Below are positions 8,123-17,627 of a DNA stretch of 64,000 nt, piece after piece (positions within the stretch are counted from its first letter, which is position 1; the number at the start of each line of letters is the position of its first letter). The DNA is from Phenylobacterium sp. (GTDB lineage Bacteria; Pseudomonadota; Alphaproteobacteria; Caulobacterales; Caulobacteraceae): the NCBI GenBank assembly GCA_020402745.1, contig JADBYZ010000004.1, forward strand, positions 1 through 64,000, read 5' to 3'. The translations under genes and the position numbers were made by a program. The notes below the pieces were generated by a model, which was not told the origin of the DNA, did no database searches, and saw only the letters and a program-made list of their open reading frames with translations.

Positions 8123-8917
8123 GTGACCGCCTCAGGCATCTACGCCGGGGTCGTCACCCACGCCCGGCTGCGGCCGCGGCCGCACAGGCTGCGGTATCGC
8201 ATCTTCATGCTGCTGCTGGACCTGGACGAGCTGGAGAGCCTCGACGCCCGGCTGAAGCGTTTCGCCGTCGGCCGTTTCGCCCTGACCGGCTTTTCGCCCA
8301 GGGACCATCTGGACCCTACCGGCCGCGACCTTCGGGCCCAGGCGGAGGCGATACTCGCGGACGCCGGCTTAGAGGGCGGAGGCCCCATCCGCCTGCTGGC
8401 CATGCCGAGGATCCTGGGCGGGGTCTTCAATCCCCTCACCGTCTGGTTCCTGCACCGGCGGGACGGTGCGCTCTCGGCGGTCCTTTACGAGGTCCGCAAC
8501 ACCTTCGGCGAAAGCCACAGCTACCTCATCCCCGCCGCGCCGCAGGGCGGGAACGTCCTGACCCAATCCATCGACAAGGGCTTCTATGTCTCGCCCTTCA
8601 TGGACATGGACCTGACCTACGCCTTCCGGATTCAGCCGCCCGGCGAACGGGTCGCAGTGTCCATCGACGTGTCCGACGCCGAGGGGCGCATCCTCACCGC
8701 CGCCTTCGCCGGAGAGCGGCGCGAGATGACCGACGCCAACCTGCTGGCGGTCTGGCTCGAGCGCCCGATGACCAGCCTTGGCGTCCTGGCCGCCATCCAT
8801 TGGGAGGCCCTCTGGATGTGGCTGAAGGGCGAACCGATCCGCCAGCGCCCGCCGCCGCCGCAGGCGCCCGTGACCCTGGCGCCCACCGCTGTCCGTGAGT
8901 TCCCCGGGCCGCATTGA
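8123..8917 (+). CDS. DUF1365 family protein
   Basis: About 264 residues starting at GTG 8123, which gives the family N-terminus SGIYAGVVTHARLRPRPHRL. Further family features are YRIFMLLLDLDEL, the ILGGVFNPLTVWF segment, and KGFYVSPFMDMDLTYAFRI. A longer frame from 8057 is antifamily sequence inside the preceding gene. DUF1365 proteins occur with FAD-dependent oxidoreductases and cyclopropane-fatty-acid-synthase-like methyltransferases and are thought to act on membrane fatty acids. The gene follows the flavoprotein by five bases and overlaps the possible longer start of DedA, so transcriptional coupling is likely. It appears soluble or peripheral, with no signal peptide. Confidence 0.88.
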   Translation: MTASGIYAGVVTHARLRPRPHRLRYRIFMLLLDLDELESLDARLKRFAVGRFALTGFSPRDHLDPTGRDLRAQAEAILADAGLEGGGPIRLLAMPRILGGVFNPLTVWFLHRRDGALSAVLYEVRNTFGESHSYLIPAAPQGGNVLTQSIDKGFYVSPFMDMDLTYAFRIQPPGERVAVSIDVSDAEGRILTAAFAGERREMTDANLLAVWLERPMTSLGVLAAIHWEALWMWLKGEPIRQRPPPPQAPVTLAPTAVREFPGPH

Positions 8918-8963
8918 CTCCCTGCGGGCGCCCCCCACCTGTGGTCTTGATCCGGAGGCGATA

Positions 8964-9572
8964 TTGGCTGAGCTCATTCTGACGATCATCGCCGCCGGCG
9001 GTCTCCTGGGCGTGGCCGCCCTTATGTTCGCCGAGAACCTGTTCCCTCCCATTCCGTCCGAGGTGATCCTGCCCCTGGCGGGCTACGCCGCCGCCCGGGG
9101 CGACCTGCCCCTGGCCGGGGTCATCCTCGCCGCCACCCTGGGCGCCGTGGCGGGCGCGGCCTTCTGGAAGGGTGTCGGCCGGATGATCCCGGAGGCGGGA
9201 CTCAGACGGTGGGTCGACCGTCATGGGCGATGGCTGGCTCTCGAGGTCAGCGACCTGGACCGCGCGCAGGCCTTCTTCCGGCGCTGGGGCGGGCTGGCGG
9301 TCTTCCTGGGTCGCCTGGCGCCGGGCATCCGGACCCTGATCTCCCTGCCGGCGGGCGTCCTGCGCATGCCCTGGGGAGTCTTTCTGGCCTGGACGACCGC
9401 CGGGACCTTCCTCTGGACCCTGGCCCTGACCCTGGCGGGGGTTCTCCTGGCCTCCCGTCACGAGCAGGTCGCGGCCTGGCTGGACCCGGTGACGGAGATC
9501 CTTCTCGGCCTCCTCCTGGCCGCCTATCTCTGGCGCGTCTGGCGTCGCAGTCGCAGAGACCGGGCCGCCTGA
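8964..9572 (+). CDS. DedA/VTT family membrane protein
   Basis: About 202 residues with the DedA signature: the re-entrant segment FAENLFPPIPSEVILPLAGY near residues 26-45, an F-x-G-R-like pair in VFLGRLAPGIRTLISLPAG, and several transmembrane helices ending in a basic tail. The TTG at 8964 follows a GGAGG site by five bases and gives the usual N-terminus; the open frame back to 8895 overlaps DUF1365 and is not needed. DedA/VTT proteins act in the cytoplasmic membrane as lipid flippases, including recycling of polyprenyl-phosphate carriers, and maintain proton gradient and envelope integrity. Its place beside DUF1365 and DUF2177 strengthens the membrane-lipid theme. Confidence 0.88.
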   Translation: MAELILTIIAAGGLLGVAALMFAENLFPPIPSEVILPLAGYAAARGDLPLAGVILAATLGAVAGAAFWKGVGRMIPEAGLRRWVDRHGRWLALEVSDLDRAQAFFRRWGGLAVFLGRLAPGIRTLISLPAGVLRMPWGVFLAWTTAGTFLWTLALTLAGVLLASRHEQVAAWLDPVTEILLGLLLAAYLWRVWRRSRRDRAA

Positions 9573-9615
9573 CTCCCGCTTGCCAGTCCCGGGCCAAGGC
9601 CCGAGACTTGGAGGC

Positions 9616-11283
9616 ATGCTGAACCCCCTCCGACTGGTCCCGCCCCTCTTCGCCGCCCTGCTGGCGGCGTCCCCCGCCGCCTCTGCTGACCGCACCGATC
9701 CGGCGCGTCTGTCGGCCATCACCCGGGAGCTTGCCTCCGACGCCTATGGCGGCCGTGCGCCGGGGACCCCGGGCGAGGCCCTGACCGTCGCCTATCTGGA
9801 GCGCGCCTTCCGCGACCTGGGCCTTGAGCCCGCGGGAGAGGCGGGAACCTTCTTCCAGCCCGTCCCGATGATCCGGACCCAGCTGGGAGCCGACGGCCGC
9901 TACGCGGTCACTGGGCCGAAGGGCGAGACCGTGCTGGCGCCGGGCCGGGACATATCGGTGATCTCCCTCCTTCCCGTGGACCGCGTGACGATCGAGTCCG
10001 CCCCCATGGTGTTTGTCGGATATGGCGTGAACGCCCCGGAACGCGGCTGGGACGACTTCAAGGGTGTCGACCTGAAGGGAAAGGTCGCCGTCTTCCTGAT
10101 CAACGACCCGGACTTTGAGGCCGCCGCCGCCGATCCCATCGCCGGCCGGTTCGGCGGCCGTGCAGCGACCTATTATGCCCGCTGGACCTATAAGTTCGAG
10201 GAGGCGGTCCGACGCGGCGCCGTGGCCGCCCTGATCGTCCACCAGACCGAGGGCGCCGGTTATGGATGGTCGACCGTCCTGGCCTCGGGAGGCGAGGGCT
10301 ATGACCTTGCGCGGGCGAAGCCGTCAGCTGAGCGCCTGCCCCTGCAGGGGTGGCTCACGGCCGAAGCCTCGACCCGGTTGTTCGCCGCCGCCGGCCTCGA
10401 CCTGGAGGCCCTGCGCCGCCAGGCCCGCTCGTCCGACTTCCGTCCCGTACCGATGAAGGACCTGGCCTTCTCGGCCTCGGTGGAGGTGAGCTTCAGTCGG
10501 TTCGAGAGCCGCAATGTGATCGCCCGGCTCCCGGGCCGGAAGCGACCGGACGAAAGCGTCATGATCGCCGCCCACTGGGACGGCTATGGCGAGGGACCGG
10601 CCGACGCCCAGGGGCGGCGCATCCGGCCCGGCGCCGTCGACGACGCCCTCGGTGTGGCCGGGGTGCTGGAGGCGGCGCGCCTGCTCAAGGCCGGACGACG
10701 TCTGGAGCGGTCGGTGCTCTTCGCTCTCTGGACGGCCGAGGAGCGCGGCCTCCTGGGCTCGGAAACCTTTGGCGTACGTCCGACCATGCCGCTGGACAGG
10801 ATGGCGGCCAACCTGACCCTGGACATCCTGCAGACCGCCGGACCCTCGCGCGATGTTGTGCTTGTCGGCGCCGGACAGTCCGAGCTGGATGACTTCCTGG
10901 CCGAAGCCGCACGCCGTCAGAAGCGGACGGTGACCCCGGACGCCAAGCCTGAGCGGGCCCTGTTCTTCCGGGCAGACCACTTCAGCCTCGCCCGCCGCGG
11001 GGTGCCTGCGCTCCTGCTGATGGGGTTGGGCGGCGGCGCCGACCTTGTGGAGGGCGGTCGGGCCGCCGGCGACGCCTGGGTCACCCGCTACACGGACGAT
11101 TGCTATCACAAGACCTGCGACGCCTGGAGCCCGGACTGGGACCTGCGGGGCGCAGCCGCCGATGTCGACCTCGTGGTGGACATGACGCGGCGCCTGGCCC
11201 GCGTCGGCGTCTGGCCGGACTGGCGCCCGGGTTCGGAGTTCACCCGGATCCGGGACGAGACCGCCGCCTCACGAAGGCCCTGA
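9616..11283 (+). CDS. M28-family zinc metallopeptidase, secreted
   Basis: About 555 residues with an N-terminal signal peptide (MLNPLRLVPPLFAALLAASP then ASA). The ATG at 9616 follows a GGAGG site; the TTG at 9580 is too early. A PA-domain-like insert precedes the peptidase core. The dinuclear zinc ligands can be followed as AAHWDGYG (His), VDDALGVAGVLE (bridging Asp), and TAEERGLLGS (Glu-Glu), then a late histidine in FFRADHFSLARRG. This is the M28 aminopeptidase order. The enzyme is probably periplasmic or extracytoplasmic and releases N-terminal residues or hydrolyses peptides. It is separated from the LemA gene by about 110 bp and is not obviously co-transcribed with DedA. Confidence 0.9.
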   Translation: MLNPLRLVPPLFAALLAASPAASADRTDPARLSAITRELASDAYGGRAPGTPGEALTVAYLERAFRDLGLEPAGEAGTFFQPVPMIRTQLGADGRYAVTGPKGETVLAPGRDISVISLLPVDRVTIESAPMVFVGYGVNAPERGWDDFKGVDLKGKVAVFLINDPDFEAAAADPIAGRFGGRAATYYARWTYKFEEAVRRGAVAALIVHQTEGAGYGWSTVLASGGEGYDLARAKPSAERLPLQGWLTAEASTRLFAAAGLDLEALRRQARSSDFRPVPMKDLAFSASVEVSFSRFESRNVIARLPGRKRPDESVMIAAHWDGYGEGPADAQGRRIRPGAVDDALGVAGVLEAARLLKAGRRLERSVLFALWTAEERGLLGSETFGVRPTMPLDRMAANLTLDILQTAGPSRDVVLVGAGQSELDDFLAEAARRQKRTVTPDAKPERALFFRADHFSLARRGVPALLLMGLGGGADLVEGGRAAGDAWVTRYTDDCYHKTCDAWSPDWDLRGAAADVDLVVDMTRRLARVGVWPDWRPGSEFTRIRDETAASRRP

Positions 11284-11391
11284 GCCGGGGCGGCCGCCTC
11301 CGGTCGTGACCGGACGTTGCGGAAACTGCGGATCGGGACCATCTTCCGGCCCTGGCCGCGACGGCGCGGCGACCGGACCGGAGCTTCCGAC

Positions 11392-12036
11392 GTGACCTTC
11401 TCCCGCAAGATCCTCTCGCGACTTCTCCTCGTGGCCGCGGCGCCCCTCTTTCTCGCCGCCTGCGGCGTCAACGCCATTCCCACCAAGGAGGAGACGGCCA
11501 AGGCCCAGTGGGCGGAGGTACAGAACCAGTACCAGCGCCGCGCGGACCTGGTCCCCAACCTTGTCGAGACGGTGAAGGGCTTCGCCGCCCAGGAACGGAA
11601 TGTGCTCACCGAGGTGACGGAGGCGCGCGCCTCGGCCACCCAGGTCAAGATCGATGCGGAGACCCTGACCGACCCGGCCAAGTTCCAGCAGTTCGCCGCC
11701 GCCCAGGACCGGCTGTCCGGGGTGCTTGGGCGGCTGATGATGATCCAGGAGCGCTATCCCGACCTGAAGTCCAACCAGAACTTCCTGGCCCTGCAGTCGC
11801 AGCTCGAGGGCACGGAGAACCGCATCGCCATCGCCCGCCGCGACTACAACGAGGCCGTTCGGACCTACAATCTCGAGTTCAAGACCTTCCCGAACTCCTT
11901 CTGGACGGTGGTGCACCGCAACTCCAAGCCGATGCAGCTGTTCGCTGCGAACGAGGCGGCCCAGGCGGCGCCCACGGTGAGCTTCGCCCCGGCCGAACCG
12001 GCGCCTCAGGCGCCCGCGGCCACGCCCGCCCCATGA
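11392..12036 (+). CDS. lemA: LemA family lipoprotein
   Basis: About 214 residues. The GTG at 11392 gives a basic N-terminus and a hydrophobic stretch ending in the lipobox LAAC, predicting lipidation. The LemA body follows: VQNQYQRRADLVPNLVETVK, then helices with ERNVLTEVTEARA, and the conserved tail DYNEAVRTYNLEFKTFPNSF. The C-terminus is an Ala/Pro-rich extension. LemA proteins are helical envelope proteins of poorly defined role. The gene overlaps the following TPM gene by ATGA, and a second TPM gene follows one base later. LemA-TPM pairs are widespread, so a shared membrane-surface complex is likely. The longer frame from 11317 would place the lipobox too far in and is rejected. Confidence 0.9.
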   Translation: MTFSRKILSRLLLVAAAPLFLAACGVNAIPTKEETAKAQWAEVQNQYQRRADLVPNLVETVKGFAAQERNVLTEVTEARASATQVKIDAETLTDPAKFQQFAAAQDRLSGVLGRLMMIQERYPDLKSNQNFLALQSQLEGTENRIAIARRDYNEAVRTYNLEFKTFPNSFWTVVHRNSKPMQLFAANEAAQAAPTVSFAPAEPAPQAPAATPAP

Positions 12037-12824
12037 TCCTGCGCCAGGGTCCAGGACCGCTCTTCGTCGCGATCCTGGCCCTCGTCGCCGTCGCCGGCGC
12101 GGCCCTGGCTGCGCCAACCTTCCCGCGCCTGACCGGACGGGTGGTGGACGAGGCCAATCTTCTGTCGCCGCAAGCGGAGCAGGCGCTGACGGACCGTCTC
12201 AAGGCTTTGGAGGACTCCACGGGTCGGCAGATGGTGGTCGCCACCATCCCGGACCTCCAGGGCTATCCCATCGAGGATTACGGCTACCAGCTGGGGCGCA
12301 CCTGGGGGATCGGCGACGCCAAGCGCGACGACGGTGTGCTGCTGATCGTCGCCCCCAATGACCGCCGGGTCCGGGTGGAGGTCGGCTACGGGCTTGAGCC
12401 TGTGCTCACCGACAGCCTCAGCTCCGTCATCATCCAGACCCAGATCGTGCCCGCCTTTCGCCGGGGCGACATGGAGGGCGGCGTCCTTGCGGGCGCTGCG
12501 GCCCTCGCCGACCAGCTGGCCCTGCCGGAGGGCGAGGCGCGGGCGAACGTCAAGAACGCCGAGACGGCCGCCCAGAAGGGCGGCGGCTCTCCCCTCGTCA
12601 CGCTGATTGTCCTGGTCCTCATCTTATGGGTCCTGGTGACCGTCATGCGTGGCGGCGGCCGGTCAGCCCGGGCCTTCCGGCGCGCCGGGCTGGGCGGTCC
12701 GGTTATCCTGCCGCCGCTGGGCGGATGGGGTCGCGGCGGCGGTTTTGGCGGCGGCGGTTTCGGCGGGGGTTTTGGCGGCGGCGGCGGGGGCTTTGGCGGC
12801 GGCGGATCTTCGGGGGGCTGGTGA
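12033..12824 (+). CDS. TPM-domain (YgcG-like) membrane protein with glycine-rich tail
   Basis: A 263-residue protein: signal peptide (ILALVAVAGAALAA), then a TPM domain with LTGRVVDEANLLSP, EDSTGRQMVVATIPDLQGY, YGYQLGRTWGIGD and the DDGVLLIVAPNDRRVRVEVG core. A transmembrane helix lies near residues 190-210, and a basic segment then leads into a tail made almost only of Gly, Phe and Trp (residues about 232-263). The tail is encoded by a GGCGGC-rich, near-repetitive tract at 12730-12820. TPM domains were once called phosphatase-like; homologues also act as acid phosphatases or photosystem II assembly factors. ATGA overlap with lemA implies translational coupling. The Gly-rich tail is common in this family and is probably exposed and flexible. 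Confidence 0.9.
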   Translation: MILRQGPGPLFVAILALVAVAGAALAAPTFPRLTGRVVDEANLLSPQAEQALTDRLKALEDSTGRQMVVATIPDLQGYPIEDYGYQLGRTWGIGDAKRDDGVLLIVAPNDRRVRVEVGYGLEPVLTDSLSSVIIQTQIVPAFRRGDMEGGVLAGAAALADQLALPEGEARANVKNAETAAQKGGGSPLVTLIVLVLILWVLVTVMRGGGRSARAFRRAGLGGPVILPPLGGWGRGGGFGGGGFGGGFGGGGGGFGGGGSSGGW

Positions 12825-12825
12825 C

Positions 12826-13518
12826 ATGCTGACGGACGTCGAATGCGAGCGCGTTGAGGCCGCCGTGGCCCGGGCCGAGGCGGCCACCCGTGGAGAGATC
12901 TACTGCATCGTCGCACCGGACTGCGGCGAATACCGGGAGACGCCCCTCGCCGTGGCGGCCTTTGCGGCCCTGGCGGCGCCCATCCTGCTCCTGGCAGGGG
13001 GCATCCATGTCACTGTGCCCGGCCTGATCCAGGGCGGCTGGACCGCAGCAGCGGTGGGGGCCGCCGCCGGCGTCGCGGCCCGGGAGGCGGTGCTGGGCGT
13101 GATCCTGCTGCAGGTCTTCCTGTTCCTCCTGGTCCTGATGCTGGCGTGGCTGCCGCCGGTGCGCAGGGTCCTCACGCCCGCGAGCCTCAAGCGAGACCGG
13201 GTCCGCCGGCGGGCATACGAGCAGTTCCTGTCCAAGAACCTCCAGGCGACCCGTGAGCGGACAGGGGTGTTGATCTTCGTCTCCGAGTGGGAGCGCATGG
13301 CCGAGCTCATTGCCGACGAGGGCATCGCCTCTCGGGTCGATCCCGAAATCTGGAATGAGGCCATGTCGCGGCTGATCGCGGGCGTGAAGGCGGGGAAGGC
13401 TGTCGAGGGGTTTGAGGCCGCCGTCGAGATCTGCGGCGGCGTGCTCTCTGAGCATTTCCCGCCGCGTGATGGCGACAATCCCAATGAACTGCCCGACCAC
13501 GTCGTCGTAATTCGATAA
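12826..13518 (+). CDS. second TPM-domain membrane protein
   Basis: A 230-residue protein starting one base after the upstream stop. The N-terminal AAVARAEAATRGEIYCIVAP is the start of a TPM-like fold. Two or three hydrophobic segments follow (AAFAALAAPILLLAGG; WTAAAVGAAAGVAA; LLQVFLFLLVLMLAWL), then a second TPM part with QFLSKNLQATRERTGVLIFV and WERMAELIADEGI. This is the shape of the second TPM protein commonly placed after LemA and YgcG-like genes, where membrane helices interrupt the domain. Three proteins from one operon probably form a single inner-membrane assembly. No catalytic role is assigned. Confidence 0.85.
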   Translation: MLTDVECERVEAAVARAEAATRGEIYCIVAPDCGEYRETPLAVAAFAALAAPILLLAGGIHVTVPGLIQGGWTAAAVGAAAGVAAREAVLGVILLQVFLFLLVLMLAWLPPVRRVLTPASLKRDRVRRRAYEQFLSKNLQATRERTGVLIFVSEWERMAELIADEGIASRVDPEIWNEAMSRLIAGVKAGKAVEGFEAAVEICGGVLSEHFPPRDGDNPNELPDHVVVIR

Positions 13519-13584
13519 CCGGGCGTCTGGCGCCTGTCGCCCGCGCAGACTACATCCGTGGGAGGGAGAACAGGGAGCGCGGGC

Positions 13585-14052
13585 ATGGCCTACACACTCA
13601 GCGTCAACGGTCGGACACGTCGGGTCGACGTCGAACCCGACACACCCCTGCTCTGGGTTCTTCGGGACACCCTCGGCATCCTCGGCCCCAAGTTCGGCTG
13701 CGGGATCGCCCAGTGCGGGGCGTGTACGGTTCATATCGATGGCGCTCCCGTCCGCGCCTGCGCCCTTCCCATCGAGGCGGTCGGCAAAGGTCGGGTGACG
13801 ACCATTGAGGCGATCGGCGACAGCGAGGTCGGCGCCCGGGTCCAGAAGGCCTGGTCCGAACTGGACGTCGCCCAGTGCGGCTACTGCCAGCCCGGCCAGA
13901 TCATGTCCGCCACGGCCCTGCTGGCCGCCAACCCCCGGCCCAACGCTGACGAGATCGATGCGGCCATGGCGGGGAATATCTGCCGCTGCGCCACCTACAA
14001 CCGGATCCGCGCCGCTGTGCGCCGGGCCTCCGGCCAGCCCGAGGAGGCCTGA
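13585..14052 (+). CDS. molybdenum hydroxylase [2Fe-2S] subunit (IorA/CoxS-like)
   Basis: A 155-residue electron-transfer subunit. The plant-ferredoxin-like cluster ligands are in [13 protein letters not shown] with a later Cys in VRACALP. The second cluster has [10 protein letters not shown] and [11 protein letters not shown]. Start [13 protein letters not shown] at 13585 has a GGGAGC site; the longer frame from 13558 is not family-like. It passes electrons from the molybdopterin subunit encoded two bases downstream. There is no FAD subunit gene, as in isoquinoline-1-oxidoreductase-type aldehyde dehydrogenases, which use an external or cytochrome acceptor. Confidence 0.93.
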   Translation: MAYTLSVNGRTRRVDVEPDTPLLWVLRDTLGILGPKFGCGIAQCGACTVHIDGAPVRACALPIEAVGKGRVTTIEAIGDSEVGARVQKAWSELDVAQCGYCQPGQIMSATALLAANPRPNADEIDAAMAGNICRCATYNRIRAAVRRASGQPEEA

Positions 14053-14054
14053 CC

Positions 14055-16247
14055 ATGGCGGACGGCGCACAAACCGGCGCTTCACGGCGCGAGGCGATAC
14101 TCCTTGCCGCCGGCGGCGGCGGTCTTGTTCTCGGCTTTTCCCTGGCTGGAAAGGGCGAGGCCGCACAGGCGGCTCCTGCCCGTCTCAACACCTATGTCAC
14201 CGTCAAGCCGGACGGCTGGGTCGAGGTGGTCAGCAAGAACCCCGAGGTGGGGCAGGGGGTGAAGACCTCCATGCCCATGATCATCGCCGAGGAGATGGAC
14301 GCGGACTGGAACAAGGTCCGCACCCTGCAGGCGGTTTCCGATCCGGCGCTTTTTGGTCGGCAGTTCGCGGGCGGATCCCTTTCGATTCCCCTGCACTGGG
14401 ATGAGTTGCGCAGGGTCGGGGCGACAGCCCGGGCCCTGCTGGTCGCCGCCGCCGCCAAGTCCTGGGGCGTGGAGGCCTCGGCCTGCACCACCGAGCCGGG
14501 CCGGGTGGTCCACAAGGCTTCGGGCCGGTCCGCGGATTACGGTTCCCTCGCATCCGCCGCGGCGGCCCTGCCTGCGCCGGACCCCCAGACGCTGAAGCTG
14601 AAGGCGCCCGCAGACTACCGCATCGTCGGTCGGTTCACCCCGCAGGTGGATACCCCCGCCATCGTCACGGGTAAGCCCCTGTTTGGCATCGACGTTGTCC
14701 TGCCCGGCATGTTGTTCGCCACCTTTGAGAAGGCCCCGGTCTTCGGAGCGGGCGTGGAAGCAGCGGACCTGGACGCCGCCCGGGCGATGAAGGGCGTGCG
14801 CAAGGCCTTTGTGGTCGAGGGCTCCGGCGGTCTGGAAGCGCTGGCCCCCGGCGTCGCCGTTGTGGCGGACAGCTGGTGGCGGGCCCTCAAGGGGCGCGAG
14901 AAGCTGAACACCCGCTGGAAGGCCGCCGAGGCGAGCCAGATGTCCAGCCGCCGGTTCGAGGAGATGGCGACAGCTTCGGCACGACTTCCCGCCGACAAGG
15001 TGGTCCGGCATGACGGCGATGTCGACGCCGCCCTGAAGTCGGCCGCAAAGACGATCGAGGCCGAGTACGCCTATCCCTACATCTCGCACGCCAACCTGGA
15101 GCCCCAGAACTGCACCGCGCGGTTTCAGAACGGGAAGATGGAAATCTGGGCACCCACGCAGAATCCGGAGCCGGGCCGCCAGCTGGTCGCCAAGACGCTG
15201 GGCCTGAAGCCCGAAGACATCACCGTCCACATCATCCGCGCCGGAGGCGGCTTCGGACGTCGGTTGTCCAACGAGTATATGGTCGAGGCGGCCTGGATCG
15301 CCCGCGAGGCCGGGGCGCCGGTCAAGCTGATCTGGACCCGCGAAGACGACATGCGCCATGGCTTCTACCGCCCGGCGGGCTGGCATCGCTTCAAGGGCGG
15401 CCTCGACGCCCAGGGGCGCATTGTCGCCTGGGAGGACCACTTCATCACCCCCGGATCCCGGGATGGTCAGCCCGGCAGGTCGGCGGGCATGGCGGCGACG
15501 GAGTTCCCCGCCCGATTCACGCCCAACTTCCGGTACAACCTCTCCGTCCTGCCCATTTCGGTTCCGACGGGACCGCTCAGGGCGCCCGGCTCCAACGCCA
15601 TCTCGTTTGCGGTGCAGGGCTTCATCGACGAACTGGCTCACGCCGCAGGCGCCGATCCGGTGGACTTCCGCCTGAAGCTCCTGGGCGACTTCGGCCTGGT
15701 CGGGACCCCTGGACGCGATGGTTACGATGCGGCGCGCATGCGCGGCGTCCTGAAGAAGGTGGCCGAGGTTTCCGGCTGGGGGCGGACCAAGATGGCGCCG
15801 CGCCAGGGTCAGGGCGTCGCCTTCCACTTCAGCCACATGGGGTACTTCGCCCAGGTGGTGCAGGTGCGCGTGGCCGACGATGGCCAGATCAAGGTCGAGA
15901 AGGTGTGGGTGGCGGGCGATGTCGGCCGCCAGATCGTCAATCCCTCCGGCGCGATCCAGCAGGTCCAGGGTTCTGTCCTCGATGGCCTGTCCGGCGCCCT
16001 CACCCAGGAGATCACCCTTGAGAACGGCGCGGTCGTCCAGGGCAACTTCGACAGCTATCGCCTGATGCGCATCAACGAGGCCCCGCCGGTGGAGGTCCAC
16101 TTCGTCCTCTCGGACAACCCGCCGACAGGGCTGGGTGAGCCGGCTCTCCCGCCCGCTCCGCCGGCCCTCTGCAACGCCATCTTCGCGGCGACCGGCAAGA
16201 GGGTGCGCCGCCTGCCTGTGGACCCGGCCCTGCTCGCTGCGGGCTGA
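14055..16247 (+). CDS. molybdopterin-binding aldehyde oxidoreductase large subunit (IorB-like)
   Basis: A 730-residue molybdenum-cofactor subunit. The N-terminus has [10 protein letters not shown] and a hydrophobic stretch, a plausible Tat signal. Two Ald_Xan_dh_C2-type halves follow, with motifs such as [40 protein letters not shown] and [15 protein letters not shown]. The conserved active-site glutamate is in GLGEPALPP near the C-terminus. Together with the 2Fe-2S subunit it should hydroxylate an aldehyde or N-heterocycle, probably in the periplasm. It ends eight bases from the stop of the facing CoxE-like gene; those genes encode probable maturation factors. The substrate is unknown. Confidence 0.92.
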   Translation: MADGAQTGASRREAILLAAGGGGLVLGFSLAGKGEAAQAAPARLNTYVTVKPDGWVEVVSKNPEVGQGVKTSMPMIIAEEMDADWNKVRTLQAVSDPALFGRQFAGGSLSIPLHWDELRRVGATARALLVAAAAKSWGVEASACTTEPGRVVHKASGRSADYGSLASAAAALPAPDPQTLKLKAPADYRIVGRFTPQVDTPAIVTGKPLFGIDVVLPGMLFATFEKAPVFGAGVEAADLDAARAMKGVRKAFVVEGSGGLEALAPGVAVVADSWWRALKGREKLNTRWKAAEASQMSSRRFEEMATASARLPADKVVRHDGDVDAALKSAAKTIEAEYAYPYISHANLEPQNCTARFQNGKMEIWAPTQNPEPGRQLVAKTLGLKPEDITVHIIRAGGGFGRRLSNEYMVEAAWIAREAGAPVKLIWTREDDMRHGFYRPAGWHRFKGGLDAQGRIVAWEDHFITPGSRDGQPGRSAGMAATEFPARFTPNFRYNLSVLPISVPTGPLRAPGSNAISFAVQGFIDELAHAAGADPVDFRLKLLGDFGLVGTPGRDGYDAARMRGVLKKVAEVSGWGRTKMAPRQGQGVAFHFSHMGYFAQVVQVRVADDGQIKVEKVWVAGDVGRQIVNPSGAIQQVQGSVLDGLSGALTQEITLENGAVVQGNFDSYRLMRINEAPPVEVHFVLSDNPPTGLGEPALPPAPPALCNAIFAATGKRVRRLPVDPALLAAG

Positions 16248-16255
16248 CCTCCCGC

Positions 16256-17620
16256 TCAGCGCGGGATGTAGGTCCGCAGGACGTCCTCGATGATGCGTTC
16301 GAGCTGCTCGAGCGTATTGCAGGTCTTGGCCACGTGGCAGAACCGCTCATAGCGGTTCATCACGCTGTCGCCCTGGCTCCAGTAGCTGTCGGGCTCCGGG
16401 TTCAGCCAGATCACGGCGCGTGAGCGCTGCTGGATCGTCGCGAGGATGTCGAGGCGGGGGTTGGCGTAGTTCGTCCGCGCATCGCCCAGGATGATCACCG
16501 TGGTGTGCCGGTCGATCCGGTCCAGGTGCTTTTCGGCGAAGTCCTCCAGGGCCCGTCCGTAGTCGGTCTGCTGGAAGCCGATCTGCTTCAGCACCTCGAA
16601 GATGGCGGTTTCCACGGGGTGGTCGTCGAGGACCCGGTTCACGCTGATCAGCCGCCCCGAGAAGGCGAAGGCGTCCAGGCGGTCGACCACCTCGTTGAGG
16701 GAGTAGAGGAAGGTCAGCAGGAACTGGGCCGCGGCGGCCACCGACTTGGAGACGTCGCAGATGGCGACGATGGACGGCTTGTCGACCTTCTTGGTCTTGA
16801 AGACGATATCGAAGGGCATGCCGCCATAGCCCATGGACTTGCGCAGGGTGCGCCGGACGTCCAGGTGGCCGGTCCAGGCGACGTTCCGCCGGCGGGAGTA
16901 GCGGTCGGCCAGACGCTTGGCCATGCGCTTGACCAGGGCCTGCATCATGGCCAGGTCGACAGGATCAATCCCGCCCTCGGCGTTCAGCGCCTTGCGGGCC
17001 AGCATCTCCTCGCGGAGCATCTTGCCGCTGCCGGCGGCGTAGAGCTCGTGCTGGCGCTCCACATAGGCCGCGGCCTGGGCCGCCAGGGCCTTGCGGGCGG
17101 CTTCGAGGCGGTCGGCGGCGGCTTCGCCCGGGCCGCCCAGCCGCCGCGCCGCCGCCAGGATCCGTTCGATCTCGGACAGGCCCATCTCCTCCAGCAGGCG
17201 ACGGGTCAGGCGGGCCCTCTGGGTCGACAGGCGGATCTTCGAGACCTCCGCGCGTTCGGCGGCGGCCTCCATGGCCTGGGCCAGGGCCGCGCCGTCGCCG
17301 TCGAGAAGCATCCGGGCGAGGTCGGAGTCCTGCGCCTCCGGGGGCAGGCCCTCCAGGAGGTCGCTTCCGGCGCCGGCGGGGGGCGGGGAGGGGGCGACGG
17401 CGTCGCTCCGGCGGTCGAAGAAGGTGTCGAACACGCTCTCGAACCGGGTCACCTCATCGCCAGACTTGGCCAGGGTGGCGCACAGGGCGTCGCGGAAGAG
17501 CTCGCGATCGGCAAATCCCACGACCTCCACCGTCCGATGGGCGTCGATCGCCTCGGCCGGGGAGACCCGCACGTCCGCGGCCCGAAGGGCGCGGAAGAAG
17601 TCTTCGAGCGCCGACTGCAC
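16256..17620 (-). CDS. CoxE-like VWA domain protein
   Basis: A 454-residue protein with a C-terminal von Willebrand A domain. The MIDAS motif is in IVAICDVSKSVAAAAQFLLT (DxSxS-like DVSKS), with a later TVIILGDART strand. The N-terminal half is helical with RLTRRLLEEMGLSEIERIL. CoxE family proteins work with MoxR AAA+ ATPases (CoxD) to insert sulfur or cofactor into molybdenum hydroxylases. The GTG start lies seven bases after the MoxR-like gene on the same strand, so the two form an operon. They face the molybdenum hydroxylase genes, and I infer that they mature that enzyme and perhaps the second one at 29405-32163. Confidence 0.87.
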   Translation of the reverse strand: MQSALEDFFRALRAADVRVSPAEAIDAHRTVEVVGFADRELFRDALCATLAKSGDEVTRFESVFDTFFDRRSDAVAPSPPPAGAGSDLLEGLPPEAQDSDLARMLLDGDGAALAQAMEAAAERAEVSKIRLSTQRARLTRRLLEEMGLSEIERILAAARRLGGPGEAAADRLEAARKALAAQAAAYVERQHELYAAGSGKMLREEMLARKALNAEGGIDPVDLAMMQALVKRMAKRLADRYSRRRNVAWTGHLDVRRTLRKSMGYGGMPFDIVFKTKKVDKPSIVAICDVSKSVAAAAQFLLTFLYSLNEVVDRLDAFAFSGRLISVNRVLDDHPVETAIFEVLKQIGFQQTDYGRALEDFAEKHLDRIDRHTTVIILGDARTNYANPRLDILATIQQRSRAVIWLNPEPDSYWSQGDSVMNRYERFCHVAKTCNTLEQLERIIEDVLRTYIPR

Positions 17621-17627
17621 GGGGTCT

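Noticed and set aside
12730-12820. GGCGGC-rich tract as a CRISPR-like or satellite array
   Set aside because: It encodes the Gly-rich tail of the TPM protein in frame and has no spacer structure.
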